Shown: positions 1 through 11,256 of the stretch, in pieces
Layout of the letters: the number at the start of each line of letters is the position of its first letter
Numbering within the stretch: the stretch's first letter is position 1
From: Lamellibrachia columna
Taxonomy: Eukaryota; Annelida; Polychaeta; Sabellida; Siboglinidae
Reading direction: 5' to 3'
DNA length: 64,000 nucleotides
Assembly (NCBI GenBank): GCA_963662155.1
Contig: OY759265.1
Location: forward strand, 42,885,727-42,949,726
Notes under the pieces: model-generated
Database searches by the model: none
Seen by the model: the letters and a program-made list of their open reading frames with translations, nothing else
Told to the model about the DNA's origin: nothing
Program-made: the position numbers and the translations under genes

Positions 1-520
1 AGCGACGAAATGACGCAACCGTATAAATCCGGGGCGTGTTTACTAGATTGGCGGTGAAGCATCTGCACTGGCGAAGAAGGCAGACGCGCAACACCAATTC
101 GCGACCAACACAGTAGTGTTATCTCCACACACACCTGCGTGGCGCCTAGCGGTTATGCGTGGAACCTGTCGGGGTATGGATTTTTTTAAAGAAAAACGCA
201 ATTGGTTCGTGTTATGCAACAGCGCAAATATAATACAAATAAATCAGCACAATAATTCAGCGACCAAAGACAGCTTGACGACGACTGAAATAACCACGCT
301 CTTATGCCCAAAATAGTAACTTCAGCGGTCGTAATGGTCGTGCGCGGGACTATTGCGCCGGACACGTGGAACGAACGGAAGGGGACGGTTAACGAAGAGA
401 GTGGATGCGGTCAGAGTTATAAGTAGACTGAGAAGTGGAAGACCGAGACTGGGATAGGAGGGCTGGCGGGAGTGAGATGGGAGTGGGGAACGAAAACGAA
501 AGTTTGGGAGACTGGAGACA

Positions 521-1540
521 GGTGGTGGAGACTGCGGTGAAACGGGATGAGTTGGTGGAGACTGCGGTGAAACGGGATCTGTTGGTGGAGACTGCGGTGA
601 AACGGGATGAGTTGGTGGAGACTGCGGTGAAACGGGATGAGTTGGTGGAGACTGCGGTGAAACGGGATGAGTTGGTGGAGACTGCGGTGAAACGGGATGA
701 GTTGGTGGAGACTGCGGTGAAACGGGATGAGTTGGTGGAGACTGCGGTGAAACGGGATGAGTTGGTGGAGACTGCGGTGAAACGGGATGAGTTGGTGGAG
801 ACTGCGGTGAAACGGGATGAGTTGGTGGAGACTGCGGTGAAACGGGATGAGTTGGTGGAGACTGCGGTGAAACGGGATGAGTTGGTGGAGACTGCGGTGA
901 AACGGGATGAGTTGGTGGAGACTGCGGTGAAACGGGATCTGTTGGTGGAGACTGCGGTGAAACGGGTTCAGTTGGTGGAGACAGCGGTGAAACGGGTTCA
1001 GTTGGTGGAGACTGCGGTGAAACGGGATGAGTTGGCGGAGACTGCGGTGAAACGGGATGAGTTGGTGGACACTGCGGTGAAACGGGATCTGTTGGTGGAG
1101 ACTGCGGTGAAACGGGTTCAGTTGGTGGAGACTGCGGTGAAACGGGTTCAGTTGGCGGAGACTGCGGTGAAACGGGATCAGTTGGTGGAGACTGCGGTGA
1201 AACGGGTTCAGGTGGTGGACACTGCGGTGAAACGGGATCAGTTGGTGGAGACTGCGGTGAAACGGGATCAGTTGGTGGACACTGCGGTGAAACGGGATCA
1301 GTTGGTGGAGACTGCGTTGAAACGAGATCAGTTGGTGGAGACAGCGGTGAAACGGGATCAGTTGGTGGAGACTGCGGTGAAACGGGATCAGTTGGTGGAG
1401 ACTGCGGTGAAACGGGTTTAGTTGGTGGAGACTGCGGTGAAACGGGTTCAGTTGGTGGAGACTGCGGTGAAACGGGATCTGTTGGTGGAGACTGCGGTGA
1501 AACGGGTTCAGTCGGTGGAGACTGCGGTGAAACGGGATCA
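521..1540. repeat. 30-bp minisatellite, 34 copies
   Basis: The unit is about TGGTGGAGACTGCGGTGAAA followed by a variable CGGG(A/T)TnnGT part. Because 30 is a multiple of 3, several frames stay open on both strands (for example VETAVKRDEL repeated on +), but these are artefacts of the period. Copies at about 600-935 are identical; variants (ATCT, TTCA, ATCA in place of ATGA, and some single changes) cluster in the distal two thirds. Confidence 0.97.
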
Positions 1541-1748
1541 GTGACAGTAGGAAAATGAAACAAAAAAACGGTATCGATGCCTGCCTCACCCCGGATACAG
1601 CGGAGAACTGCAACAATATGTCTAGAGCATGCAAAACAATTGAGCTAACAAATGCCTATCACTAGACGTGAGAAAACATATCTGACCATAGCATATAAAG
1701 CACGTTGACAATGAATGAACGATCAGAATAAACATGCGAGCAACATAA

Positions 1749-2085
<337 letters not shown>

Positions 2086-2184
2086 ACGAAGCGTTCGTAT
2101 GCCATGCGTGTTTTCCACGATTGTTCAATGGTTTAACGATGGTTTAATAACATACTTGACAATTATCCGACAAGGATTATGCAA

Positions 2185-2300
2185 GCATGCACAGCAGTAT
2201 TGCACTCTCGACCAGCCAATGGCTTCCTTGTCCACTTGCTAACTGAAGCTGATTGCCTTGGATGGCAATCTTGGTCAATCTTCATAAATCTGTCCGTGCT
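2185..2300 (+). mobile_element. Relic of a LINE 3' untranslated region
   Basis: Shares ACTCTC, then CCAATGGCTTCCTTGTCCACTTGC, then a diverged GCCTTGG...GGCAATCTTG block with 52888-52965, where that sequence follows a reverse-transcriptase C-terminus. I therefore read it as the same family's 3' end. It is about 100 bp downstream of the fragment at 1749-2085 and may be part of the same insertion. Confidence 0.5.
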
Positions 2301-2399
2301 GTCAACATACTTCTACTGCTGTCGTGACCAATTCGAAGTACACATTTCTACACTCAATATGCCACAGTTGACTTCCTCTATTAGCGGGCGATGGTAAGT

Positions 2400-3365
2400 T
2401 TCTTTGATTAATTATTTGTTATCTCGACCTCATTGCTTTTACTGGTTTGTAAGGAAACCATCGCCGACTATACAGTGCCTTGTGTCCATGCCGTAGGTCG
2501 ATATCGAAATGCATATTGCAATCATCGTTCATTCGGACGACGATATAGGTGAAGGTGAAATGCGATCCTAGTCTTGTAGTATATCCGTTCAACTTGCGCT
2601 ATCATGCATTGGGTTGTAGCGAACGCAATTGTAACATACGAGTAAAATACATTAAACTTTTTTAATTAAAGCTAATTAAGTAAGTAAAAGCTAAAATAAT
2701 TCATCACAATGGAAAATAATAGTTGTTGTATGTAAAAGTGTTAAACAATTCTGTAAAATCCTAAAATAATTTTTAAAGAGGTGCGTCTTGAGAGCCACGT
2801 TGAACTGCTAAACAATCGTGCCTTGGCACCAACTACAGCATAAGTGTGTATAGTACATATTACTTGAACGTACTTTTTTGTAACGAATATCTACCTTGCC
2901 GTTCGCGAACAGCTCTCCACAATTTCCAATACCCATGGACAAAGTTTATTGGGTTCACGCGTTAAGGGGATCACGGCAAATTACGTTCCCGGTCCGCGTG
3001 CAATGTAAACAAGATATTCGGGCCGAAACATTCAAATTAAAAATATGTTTGGTTTACAAGAACATATTTTGGAAATATTTATTGAGTGAACATTATATAA
3101 GCGTATTTTTATGTATCTTTAATGTCACTATTGATTACGGATTTCCAAACAAGCATGACACTTCATAAGATTGATCATTTGCATTGATGTGCTCATATTT
3201 CTAAAATACGGAGACGATTCGACACAGTACAGTTAACAAACTGTATCGGGTATCTAAATAACCAAGAAAATAATCGCAGGATAAAATTAATTATGTCTAA
3301 TTATCCATATCATAATGTAATAGCTTCTAAAACGAGAATGAAAATACAAACCGTAATGTAACTGC
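2400..3365. other. Unassigned AT-rich stretch
   Basis: AT-rich, with a short open frame at 2896-3168 that I do not recognise. No RNA gene, repeat or coding signature seen. Confidence 0.6.
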
Positions 3366-3367
3366 AC

Positions 3368-3465
3368 ACCACGTCGACCGCGATCCCAGGATGTCTTGCA
3401 TCAAGACGCATTGACCACCTATCGATTAACAGACGTTATTTCGGGTAGCGTCTACTGAAACATAC
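3368..3465 (+). repeat. Dispersed repeat family B, copy 1
   Basis: Contains GTCGAC, then GATCCCAGGATG, CTTGCATCAAGACGCATTG, and a CGATTAAC block. The same order is found at about 60257-60355 and, in part, at 45168-45212. No tRNA or LINE coding signature is visible. Confidence 0.6.
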
Positions 3466-3540
3466 AAGTAGTTATCATGTCATGTTGGGCGCGGTTTTAA
3501 AGACGCTGCTGTGAAATTATGAAACAAGGTCGCACCATGA

Positions 3541-3588
3541 TGGGAGGGAGGGAGGGAGGGAGGGAGGGAGGGAGGGAGGGAGGGAGGG
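3541..3588. repeat. (GGGA)n microsatellite
   Basis: About 12 GGGA units, purine-only on the + strand, flanked by two copies of ACAAGGTCGCACCATGA. Confidence 0.97.
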
Positions 3589-3689
3589 AAACAAGGTCGC
3601 ACCATGACGCACACATAACGTCGTCAGTTAAGACGGGAAATTATCGTAAGACAACGCATCAGGTTTGCAATGTATGTAGCATCTTTCTT

Positions 3690-4262
3690 GGAGCAGCACT
3701 ATCTGCATCATCGGAACACTCTATGACACCTCACTAAAGTCAGTCAAGAACTTCACATACTTGGGCAGCATGATTGCATCTGACAACACCATCGATGTGG
3801 AAATGAACAACCGTATACGTTCTGCCTCAGGAGCCTTTGTAGGACTCTGGAAGCGAGTATGGTCACAACATGGCATTGCAATCTCCACAAAGTGCCAGGT
3901 GTACAAGGCGATTGTACTACCAACACTACTATACTCAGCTGAGACGTATACTCTCTACAGACGTCACATCAGCAAACATTCCCAAGTGCATCTCCGGCAT
4001 CTACGACAAATCCTTCGGATCTCATGGAAAGACCACATTTCAAATGTAGACGTGTTGAGACGGGCCAACAATTAAGAAAGAAAAAGTTAACACAAAAGTA
4101 TAAACAATAGCACGATCGTCGGCACAGCCTTCTAGGTGCTTCTATACCTACCGTCTTCTGTGATGACTGCGGCAGAGGTTTTGTGGCACAAATAGGCCTG
4201 AATTCTCACCGAAGAGCAAAGCATAAGGATACCTCCATTCATTTTTGTCATCATCGGGCACG
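3690..4262 (+). pseudogene. LINE reverse-transcriptase C-terminus with zinc finger
   Basis: The frame from about 3735 reads FTYLGSMIASDN, then IRSASGAFVGLWKRVWSQHG, YKAIVLPTLLYSAETYTLYR and LRQILRISWKD, ending in a stop at 4075. This is the region after the catalytic core of many non-LTR retrotransposons. About 80 nt on, 4159-4221 codes CDDCGRGFVAQIGLNSHRRA-KH, a C-x2-C-x12-H-x4-H zinc finger, which this LINE type carries at its C-terminus. A frameshift or small deletion near 4075-4130 separates the two. 5'-truncated and inactive. Confidence 0.8.
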
Positions 4263-4263
4263 A

Positions 4264-4273
4264 TAGACGACAA

Positions 4274-4306
<33 letters not shown>

Positions 4307-4312
4307 TCTGAC
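4264..4312. repeat. (GA)n and poly-G tract
   Basis: AGAGAG repeat running into a run of ten G, at the junction between a + strand LINE fragment and a − strand LINE fragment of the same type. Confidence 0.95.
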
Positions 4313-5560
4313 ACCAACACCTACAGCGCCATCACAGAATACATCCGTGAACACAGCTGAGAACATCAGGCTGGAGAGGGTGGGGGTCAGCACACAGTCT
4401 TGTTTGACTCCGTTGGTGACGTGAACCGGCTTGGATGAATCACCGCTGTTCTGGACATGGGCACGCATGCCGTCATGAAATTGCTTGGCCATCAAGATAA
4501 ATTTATCAGGGCAGCCGAGCTTAGACATAATCTTCCATAAACCCTCACAGCTTACGGTGTCAAATGCCTTCGTACCGTCAACAAAGGTGGTATATAGGTC
4601 GACATTTCAATTGCGTCTGTCTGCCAGCAAACACCATCGCGATGCCTCGATTTTTCTTGAATCCACATTGACTCTCCGGCACTAAGCCCTGATCTAGGTG
4701 CATTATGAGGCGGTTCAGCAGGATCCTAGCAAGAATATTGCCGGTTGTGCAGAGCAGGGATATGCCTCTGTGATTGTCGCAAACCTGTCGATTTCCTTTG
4801 CGCTTGTACAGATGGATGATGGAAGATTCTTTGAAGTCCGGGGTGTGCCTTTCTGAACCCGCATGATAGCGAAGAGCTCGGTCGGTTTTTCAACCAGATG
4901 ATTGCAACCCGTTTTTATAAATCTCTGCTGGTACTGAGTCAGCACCGGCAGCTTTGCCACTGGAGAGCAGGCTGATGACTTTCTGAGTTTCAAGCAGGGT
5001 GGGAGGCTCGGCAGGGGACTCGTTGACTTCAGACTGGGACAGACTTTATTGATTCATCGTTTATCGATGAAGGTTGGTTGAGGACGCTGTTGAAGTGTTC
5101 TGCCCAGCGATCGAGTATCTTCTCTTTCTCCGTAATCCGTGTGGCCCCGTCTGCACCCAGGAGTGGGGTTGATCTTGACGGTGCTTGGACCATAGATTTC
5201 CTATATAAGGCCTGCAGGGAAATCGAGATGGCGTTGGAATGAACAGCGTGTGAAGTGTAAAGCGCTTTGGACAATCGCATGGACCGGATACCGCTATGTA
5301 ATAATATATAACAATAATATATACATATAAATACTTCTATTGTAATGTGAATATCTCGTCTACGTTGCAACCGGTATGGCTGTAAAGACAAATGGAAGTT
5401 GACACGAAGACACACATTTGCAATATCGATTTTGTCGTGGGTGTGTCGCAGTCCCTCAAAGCCTCTGCGTGGTTTTCATCCAATACGAGCCCAACAACTC
5501 GTCGCCGCCACGACATGACTTGATCGATCACGTGACTGACACCGGCGCTCGGCGCTTCCG
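4313..5560 (-). pseudogene. LINE reverse-transcriptase fragment, frames broken
   Basis: Reading the − strand from 5180 down: EKEKILDRWAEHFNSVLNQP (about 5140-5060), then SSIIHLYKRKGNRQVCDNHR and GISLLCTTGNILARILLNRL (about 4830-4700), then VPESQCGFKKNRG, and KLGCPDKFILMAKQFHDGMR to VTNGVKQDCVLTPTLSS (4525-4370). These are the pre-core and first reverse-transcriptase blocks of a non-LTR retrotransposon. Several frame changes and stops show it is dead. It ends before the YxDD active site, cut at the GA tract. Similarity upstream to about 5560 is weaker. Confidence 0.8.
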
Positions 5561-5599
5561 TCAGCTATCCCGAGAGGTCACCCGGAGTTCCTGCTCGCT

Positions 5600-5840
5600 T
5601 TATCCGTTTTTCTTGGATTTCGCCATTTCTTTGTAAGATCTTTCTTGGCATGTCGACATGTCATAATAACATGTCATAATTGCTTTTGATGAGACAGTTT
5701 GACCACATCGTCATCCAGTTCTTTTCGTTTGATCCGCTTTTCTGTGATTTCGCCAGCTGTTTGTAAGATCTTTCTTTGTAATTCGACATGGTTGTTTTTG
5801 ATGGGAGAAAGTTTGACTACATCCGTGATCGTCATCCAAG
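5600..5840. repeat. Diverged duplication, period about 135 bp
   Basis: Two diverged copies (about 5617-5710 and 5747-5835) share GATTTCGCCA, TTTGTAAGATCTTTCTT, CGACATG, TTTTTGATG and AGTTTGAC blocks. On the − strand this is open (5925-5674) with a sequence such as KANWDAYPWMTITDVVKL. It may be an upstream part of the LINE at 4313-5560, but I cannot confirm that. Confidence 0.5.
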
Positions 5841-6104
5841 GGTACGCATCCCAGTTGGCCTTCGGACGAGGAAGCCACTGGTTTATCGGGCTCTTACATG
5901 CATTGCATGCACCCACCGTTGCCAATAATACTGACCCAGGGGAAGCGGCCTAAGACCAATAGCATTATATGCGTGTCTCAACCGCGCAAGGTCTTGAGAC
6001 AGGTGGACCTGCAGAGCGGCACAAACAGAGGCTAAGTTCTTGACAACAGGTTTCGGAGAATTACAGGAGTGAACAGAGTAAAAGGTAAAGGTTCGTTGTT
6101 ACAT

Positions 6105-6412
6105 AGCGCGATATCCAATCATTGGGACTTCTCAAAGGGCTTTACACGTCACCCCCTGGCAGACCTATTCATTCCAACGCCAACTCGACTTCTCTGGGAA
6201 GCATTCAGCCACGCTGCAGTTAGTGCGAAGACTATTCGTTCGGATGTTTATATCCGCCTCTGCCTGGTGCTCATTTAGAGAGCTGAGTGAACTGGAGCAA
6301 AGTGGAATGAACAAAACTGCGCAAGGTTCGAAACGGCAGCAAGTGGATTCGAACCCGGATTCTCTCGATTGAGAGTCCGGCGTTCTAACCGCTGAGCCAC
6401 CGCGAAGACGGA
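6105..6412 (-). mobile_element. tRNA-derived SINE-like element
   Basis: On the − strand a tRNA-like head has an A box (TGGCTCAGCGGTTAGAACG, 6399-6381) and a B box (GGGTTCGAATCC, 6356-6345). The body runs down to about 6105. The body segment CCAGCGTGGC-type region at 6145-6225 (+ strand) is shared with 56525-56600, which lacks a clear head. The tRNA part has a distorted anticodon arm, so it is not a working tRNA gene. Confidence 0.65.
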
Positions 6413-6714
6413 GAAACAACGAAGTCGCTGGAAAGGGGGCAGATCATGTTAAAGAGGGTTGTAAGAAAGGCGGAGGAGGGTGAAAAGCGGAGGAAAAAGT
6501 TGGCGATAGAGATCAATGGAAAAGAATAACACCACAAGCAGTGCAGTAGTATCGTAGTCACCATCATCATCATCATCCTCATCATCAACATCATCTCCCA
6601 TCGTCCAACGTATGATGATGTGTGTATAGCAGTGTAATAACTACCGCGTAACATTGGTTTAATTACTGGCCAAGATTGCCACCTACATAGCCCGTAGAAT
6701 GGAAGCCAGATGCG

Positions 6715-6769
<55 letters not shown>
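6715..6769. repeat. (TTAC)n microsatellite
   Basis: About 13 TTAC units. The complement is (GTAA)n, the same simple tail that ends the LINE at 48618-49833 on the other strand. Confidence 0.97.
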
Positions 6770-7525
6770 TCCTCTTCGCACCCTAGTTGTTGCATAAGGA
6801 CACTTGATTTCCATGTGACGTAGTCTGGCTGTTGGTGGCTCCCTTTCGACTTTCCCCAACAGTCGTCATGTGCGCATTATCATTAAAACTAATGACATCT
6901 GTTACTACTATGGTTTCCGTAATCGTGATTTTTTACGGGAAGTGGTGATTCGTTATTGTGCCAGGCCACGTGACCCATGGTTTGGAATCAGAGTTTTTCA
7001 TTCTCCTAGATCTCCAGCATATTAGCCTGGTGCCGTAGAATGCCCAATTCCCAGGGTGTATCACGAAGAGGTCATGCTAGAGGCTTGTATATGGAGAGGC
7101 TATGTACCGGCAGGGGAGACTTACGCACTCATGTCCCTTTTCACCCCTGTGAGGGGGCTGTAGCTGGCGGGTGCAGCTGAAAGCGAGAGTGTGATGAACG
7201 TGCACTGCACACAGCTACAGACTACTCACTACACAACAACACCAGACGTGTCACACACACCTGAGTCACGATCGCACTCCACAGGTGTTACTGAGAATAG
7301 GTTGTCTTGGTAAATCACAATGCGGGCGTCACACGATCCGGTAATTGGCTCGGAGCTGATTCCGGTCGTGTTGACGGGGCTCCGAGTAAAACGACGCGGG
7401 ACGTTTCCGCTGATGGGCGCAGCGACAGCGAGACGGCGTGTCAGGTGACGGCGACTGGTCAACGCGCGGGGATACAGAGTGGAAATGGGGGTGTGGATGG
7501 AGGGAGTGGGTGGGTGTCGCGTGGG
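6770..7525. other. Unassigned region
   Basis: Mixed-composition sequence between the TTAC tract and the purine-rich block. Short open frames only; no recognised coding, RNA or repeat signature. Confidence 0.5.
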
Positions 7526-8045
7526 AGGGAGGGGGAAGGAAGGAGAGAGAGAGAATGAGAGAGGGATAGGGGGAGAAAGATAAAAAGAGGGGGAGAGAGA
7601 GAAGGGTAGGGAGAGAGGGAGGGAGGGAGGGAGGGAGGGAAGGAGGGAGGGAGGGAGGGAGGGAGGGAGGGAGGGACGGACGGACGGACGGACGGACGGA
7701 CGGACGGACGGACGGACGGACGGACGGACGGAGAGAGACAAGAAAGGAGAAAGAGAGAGGAGGGAGAGAGAGAGGGGGAAGGAGATAAATAGGGGGAGGG
7801 AGAGAGCGGGAGGGAGGGAGGGAGTGAGGGGGGAGAGAGATGAGGGGAGGGAAAAAGTCGGATGGAGATATAGGGGAGGGAGAGAGAGATAGGGGGGAGA
7901 GAGACAGGGATGGAGGGGGAGAGAGGGGGAAGGAAGGAGAGCAGTGGTGCAGATCAAGTAGTTACCACGGAGGAGAGAGAAGAAGGAAGAGAGAAGAGAG
8001 AGGAGAGCGGAGCAAGAAATTTAACTCAAAAGAAGGAGAAGGTTA
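7525..8045. repeat. Polypurine block with (GGGA)n and (CGGA)n
   Basis: About 520 bp that are overwhelmingly A and G on the + strand, including (GGGA)n at about 7616-7674 and a homogeneous (CGGA)n of about 14 units at 7675-7731. Confidence 0.9.
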
Positions 8046-8077
8046 GAATACAGGGAGTGAGTGAATCACACGCTCTA

Positions 8078-8592
8078 TCTATGCCTCCTCCTCCTCTTTC
8101 TCTCTCCCTTCCACATTCTCTCTCCCTCTCTATCCTCCATCTCTCTCACGCTCTTTCTCTCTCTCTCTCTCTCTCTCTTATCTCTTTCTCTATCTCTCTC
8201 TTTCTCCCTCCCTCCCACATTTTCTCACTCTCCCCATCTCTCTCATGCTTTCAATCTCTCTTTCTCCTTCCCTCCTTCCCTCCTTCCCACATTATCTCTC
8301 CCTCTCTCTCTCTCTCCCAATCTCTCTCACGCTTTCTCCTTCCCTCCTCCCCTCCCTCCCTCCTTCCCACATTATCTCTCCCTCTCTCTCTCTCACGCTT
8401 TCTCTCTCTCTTTCCCCCTCCCTCTTTCCCTCCCTCCCTCCCTCCCTCCCTCCCTCCCTCTCACATTCTCTCTCCCCATCTCTCTCACTCTCTCCCTGTT
8501 TCTCCCTCCCTCCTCTCCATCCCACATTCTCTCTCCATCTCTCTCCCCATATCTCTCATGCTCTCTCCCACTCCCTCCGTCCCTCACCCCTT
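8078..8592. repeat. Polypyrimidine block
   Basis: About 515 bp of CT-rich sequence (CTCTCT, CCCTCC, with CACATT and CACGCT interruptions about every 50-70 bp). It follows the polypurine block after only about 30 bp, so the strand asymmetry flips. Confidence 0.9.
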
Positions 8593-8691
8593 AACCGCGA
8601 TTACGGCTGTCTGCAATGTCGTACGGTACACCGGGGATAATTGTAACACGTTAAGGAAAATTAATTATGTAAGCTTCGTCGACGTGGTTGC

Positions 8692-8918
<227 letters not shown>

Positions 8919-9079
8919 ATGCACCCAAATACATCAAACTGCATTTGTAGTAACGATGGTCGATGATGATAACGTGCCTGCAGCAAATAAACCACTAACG
9001 TTGCCGCCCCCCTTTCCTCGAGTAGACTCGATACTGAAAAACAACTATTTCACACAGACAGCCTAAGATATTGTCCCAG

Positions 9080-9470
9080 TTCTTTTCATTTTAAATGTAA
9101 TGTATCACATATTTGTAAAACAAAAATGTTTATGTTTCTTTGCAACTTTGTAATGACATCTTATTTAAAACGCCGCGTTTATTTACAACTCTGCAGCAGT
9201 TTTAAATTACCACCGTTATTTACAACTTTGTCATGCCATCGTTTTTAAAGGGCCGCTTTTGTTTACGAACTATATGTAACCGCTTTAAATTACCACCTTT
9301 ATTTACAACTTTGTAATAGCATTATATTTAAAGCGCCGCGATTGTTTGCAACTAAATAGCAGCTTTAAATTTAAATGCCTACCTTTATTCACAACTGAGT
9401 AATAGCATTATGTACCACGTTTATCAACAACTTTGTAATAGCTTTGTACTTTAAATGTTCCTTTTATTTA
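9080..9470. repeat. Degenerate repeats of TTTACAACTTTGTAATAGC type
   Basis: At least seven diverged units carry the pattern TTTATTTACAACTTTGTAAT, then a TTTAAA and (G)CGCCGCG or TACCACC stretch, spaced 40-65 bp. Old, irregular tandem array. Confidence 0.65.
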
Positions 9471-9471
9471 T

Positions 9472-9960
9472 AACTAGCCGAGTTGTCCTGCGTTGCACGA
9501 TAGAAAAGGTAGCCACTGCAAGGGTTTATGGCTCCTTGCACTATACCCACTCATGTTGTGGTAGGCAGTGGTTATGGCAATGATAACTTCGTGCCTTGCC
9601 GTCACTGCCGTTTTCACGAAGCGTTCGTTCCCTACAAAGAAACTTATGTGGACGTTTGACGTAGATTACGTAACTCGGAACAATCATAGAAAACACGCAT
9701 AGCTTTGCTAACAATTGTACTTAGCTACGAACTTCCATTATTCTGAGTTACGTAATCTACGTCAAGCGTCCATATAGGTTCCTTTGTAATATCCCCACCC
9801 CCGGGGAGTCTTGAAAATTCATTCTTTCTATGTATGAACCATTCCCGTGGACCCGGCCACGCCTACAAAATGTCAGCCACACACATGCGAACCTGGCGGA
9901 GATATGAGGGAACAGACATACAGACATATAGATAGAATCACAAAGTTCTCATAGACTTAG
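9472..9960 (+). mobile_element. RTE-mobilised short non-autonomous element
   Basis: It begins AACTAGCCGAGTTGTCCTGC and ends GGAGATATGAGGGAACAGAC followed by an ACAGACATA tail. This start and end pair is typical of short elements mobilised by RTE-type LINEs in many invertebrates (family knowledge). No coding region. It contains the long hairpin at 9633-9788. Confidence 0.6.
9633..9788. repeat. Inverted repeat, 48-bp arms, 60-nt loop
   Basis: Arms 9633-9680 and 9741-9788 match at 43 of 48 positions. The cores CGTAGATTACGTAACTC and its complement are exact. All five differences are transitions, and four would still pair as G-U in RNA. Confidence 0.9.
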
Positions 9961-10004
9961 GTTTATATTTGTTACAGTGGTGCGATCTGTTAAGGTCGAA
10001 CGTT

Positions 10005-10237
10005 GCCTTTAAGTCGTGTATACTGTCGAGAGTATCTTTAAGTCATGTATACTATCGAGAGTATATTTAAGTCATGTATACTGTCGAGAGTATATTTAAG
10101 TCATGTATACTGTCGAGAGTATATTTAAGTCATGTATACTGTCGAGAGTATCTTTAAGTCAAGTATACTGTCGAAAGTATCTTTAAGTGATGTATTCTGT
10201 CGAGAGTATCTTTAAGTCATGGGTACTGTCGAGAGTG
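10005..10237. repeat. 29-bp tandem repeat, about 8 copies
   Basis: Unit built from AGTCATGTATACTGTCGAGA plus GTATATTTA, with a few substitutions. Confidence 0.9.
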
Positions 10238-10576
10238 TCTTGCTGTAAACACTTGGCGAACTGGGACTAGTGGTCAACGACAACATCTACAGTGCCTTAA
10301 ACTAAACACCTCGTTCTCAGGGCTCATTGTAACAGTCATGGGTCTGATTCTATAAGATTGAACAAGATTGTCAACCAAGGCAAAGCACCCAGACGTGTTT
10401 TTATGTTTATTCTGATGTAACACCTTACACAGTGCGCGATCCTTCCAAGCCTCGGTTTCATGTCGTAGTAGGTACAAAATTGGGCAAAAACGGCAGTTTA
10501 AATCTAAATTCAGATACGTCGTTTTAACGTAGTTATCAGCTACTTCGAGTTTGCTTGTTTGTTGGAAATCAGGTTT

Positions 10577-10770
10577 TGATCCGCGAGGTTCGCGGGCGTG
10601 GGGACTCAACGAATTATGTGTGATTGATCCGCGAGGTTCGTGGGCGTGGGGACTCAACGAATTATGTGTAATTGATCCACGAGGTTCGTGGGCGTGGAGA
10701 CTTAACGAATCATGTGTGATTGGTCCGCGAGGTTCGTGGGCGTGGGGACTGGACGAATCACGTGTTGTGG
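10577..10770. repeat. 48-bp tandem repeat, 4 copies
   Basis: Unit starts at 10581, 10629, 10677 and 10725 with CCGCGAGGTTCGTGGGCGTG (small changes) then GGGACTCAACGAATTATGTG. Open on both strands by chance. Confidence 0.93.
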
Positions 10771-10834
10771 GTAGCACATGCCCTATGTTGGATGGGGATG
10801 GGGAAAGTCATCCAGGTTCAGAGAGGGCTTACTT

Positions 10835-10998
10835 AAAACTCCCGGCTCAATTGATTTAGCGCATCGCGAATCAGGTTCATTTGTGGTTAAATGTAGTGCG
10901 TTAATAGTTTCAGCTATGTGCGCAGTCAGTTTAAGAAAAGAATGCGTATTTGTGTAATAATAATCAAAAGAAATTACTATCATCGTTAGATTGGGACC
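10835..10998 (+). repeat. Dispersed repeat family A, copy 1
   Basis: Order of blocks: AAAACTCCCGGCTCAATTGA, TTTAGCGCATCGCGAATCAG, GTTCATTTGTG, a GCGTTAATAGTTT block, and ATCGTTAGAT. The same order is seen at 18435-18610 and, reversed, at 38625-38775. Confidence 0.7.
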
Positions 10999-11256
10999 AC
11001 TTTCCTATTTTTTCCGCCGAATGTTGACCGGATCTGGTGATTCCACCTTAACTAAATAACACATACGTACAGACAAGCTAGCGTGTTGTAGCGGATACTA
11101 GATAGGCATAACCGTATAATAGTTTCGCGAAATGCGTATGGAACGAGATGAGTGGAAAAATCAAATGCGAGGTAAAATCGAATAGAATCAAAGGTCAACG
11201 ATAGGAATTTCTATGTTGGAAGTGAAACAATTTATGCTAAAAATAGCTTTATAGTT

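Noticed and set aside
322..1634. Long open frames (300-413 codons) on both strands across the 30-bp array
   Set aside because: The period is a multiple of 3, so several frames are open at once with different peptides. No start context, domain or flanking coding sequence.
6340..6412. Functional tRNA gene on the − strand
   Set aside because: A and B boxes are present, but the anticodon arm and acceptor stem do not fold properly, and a SINE-like body follows.
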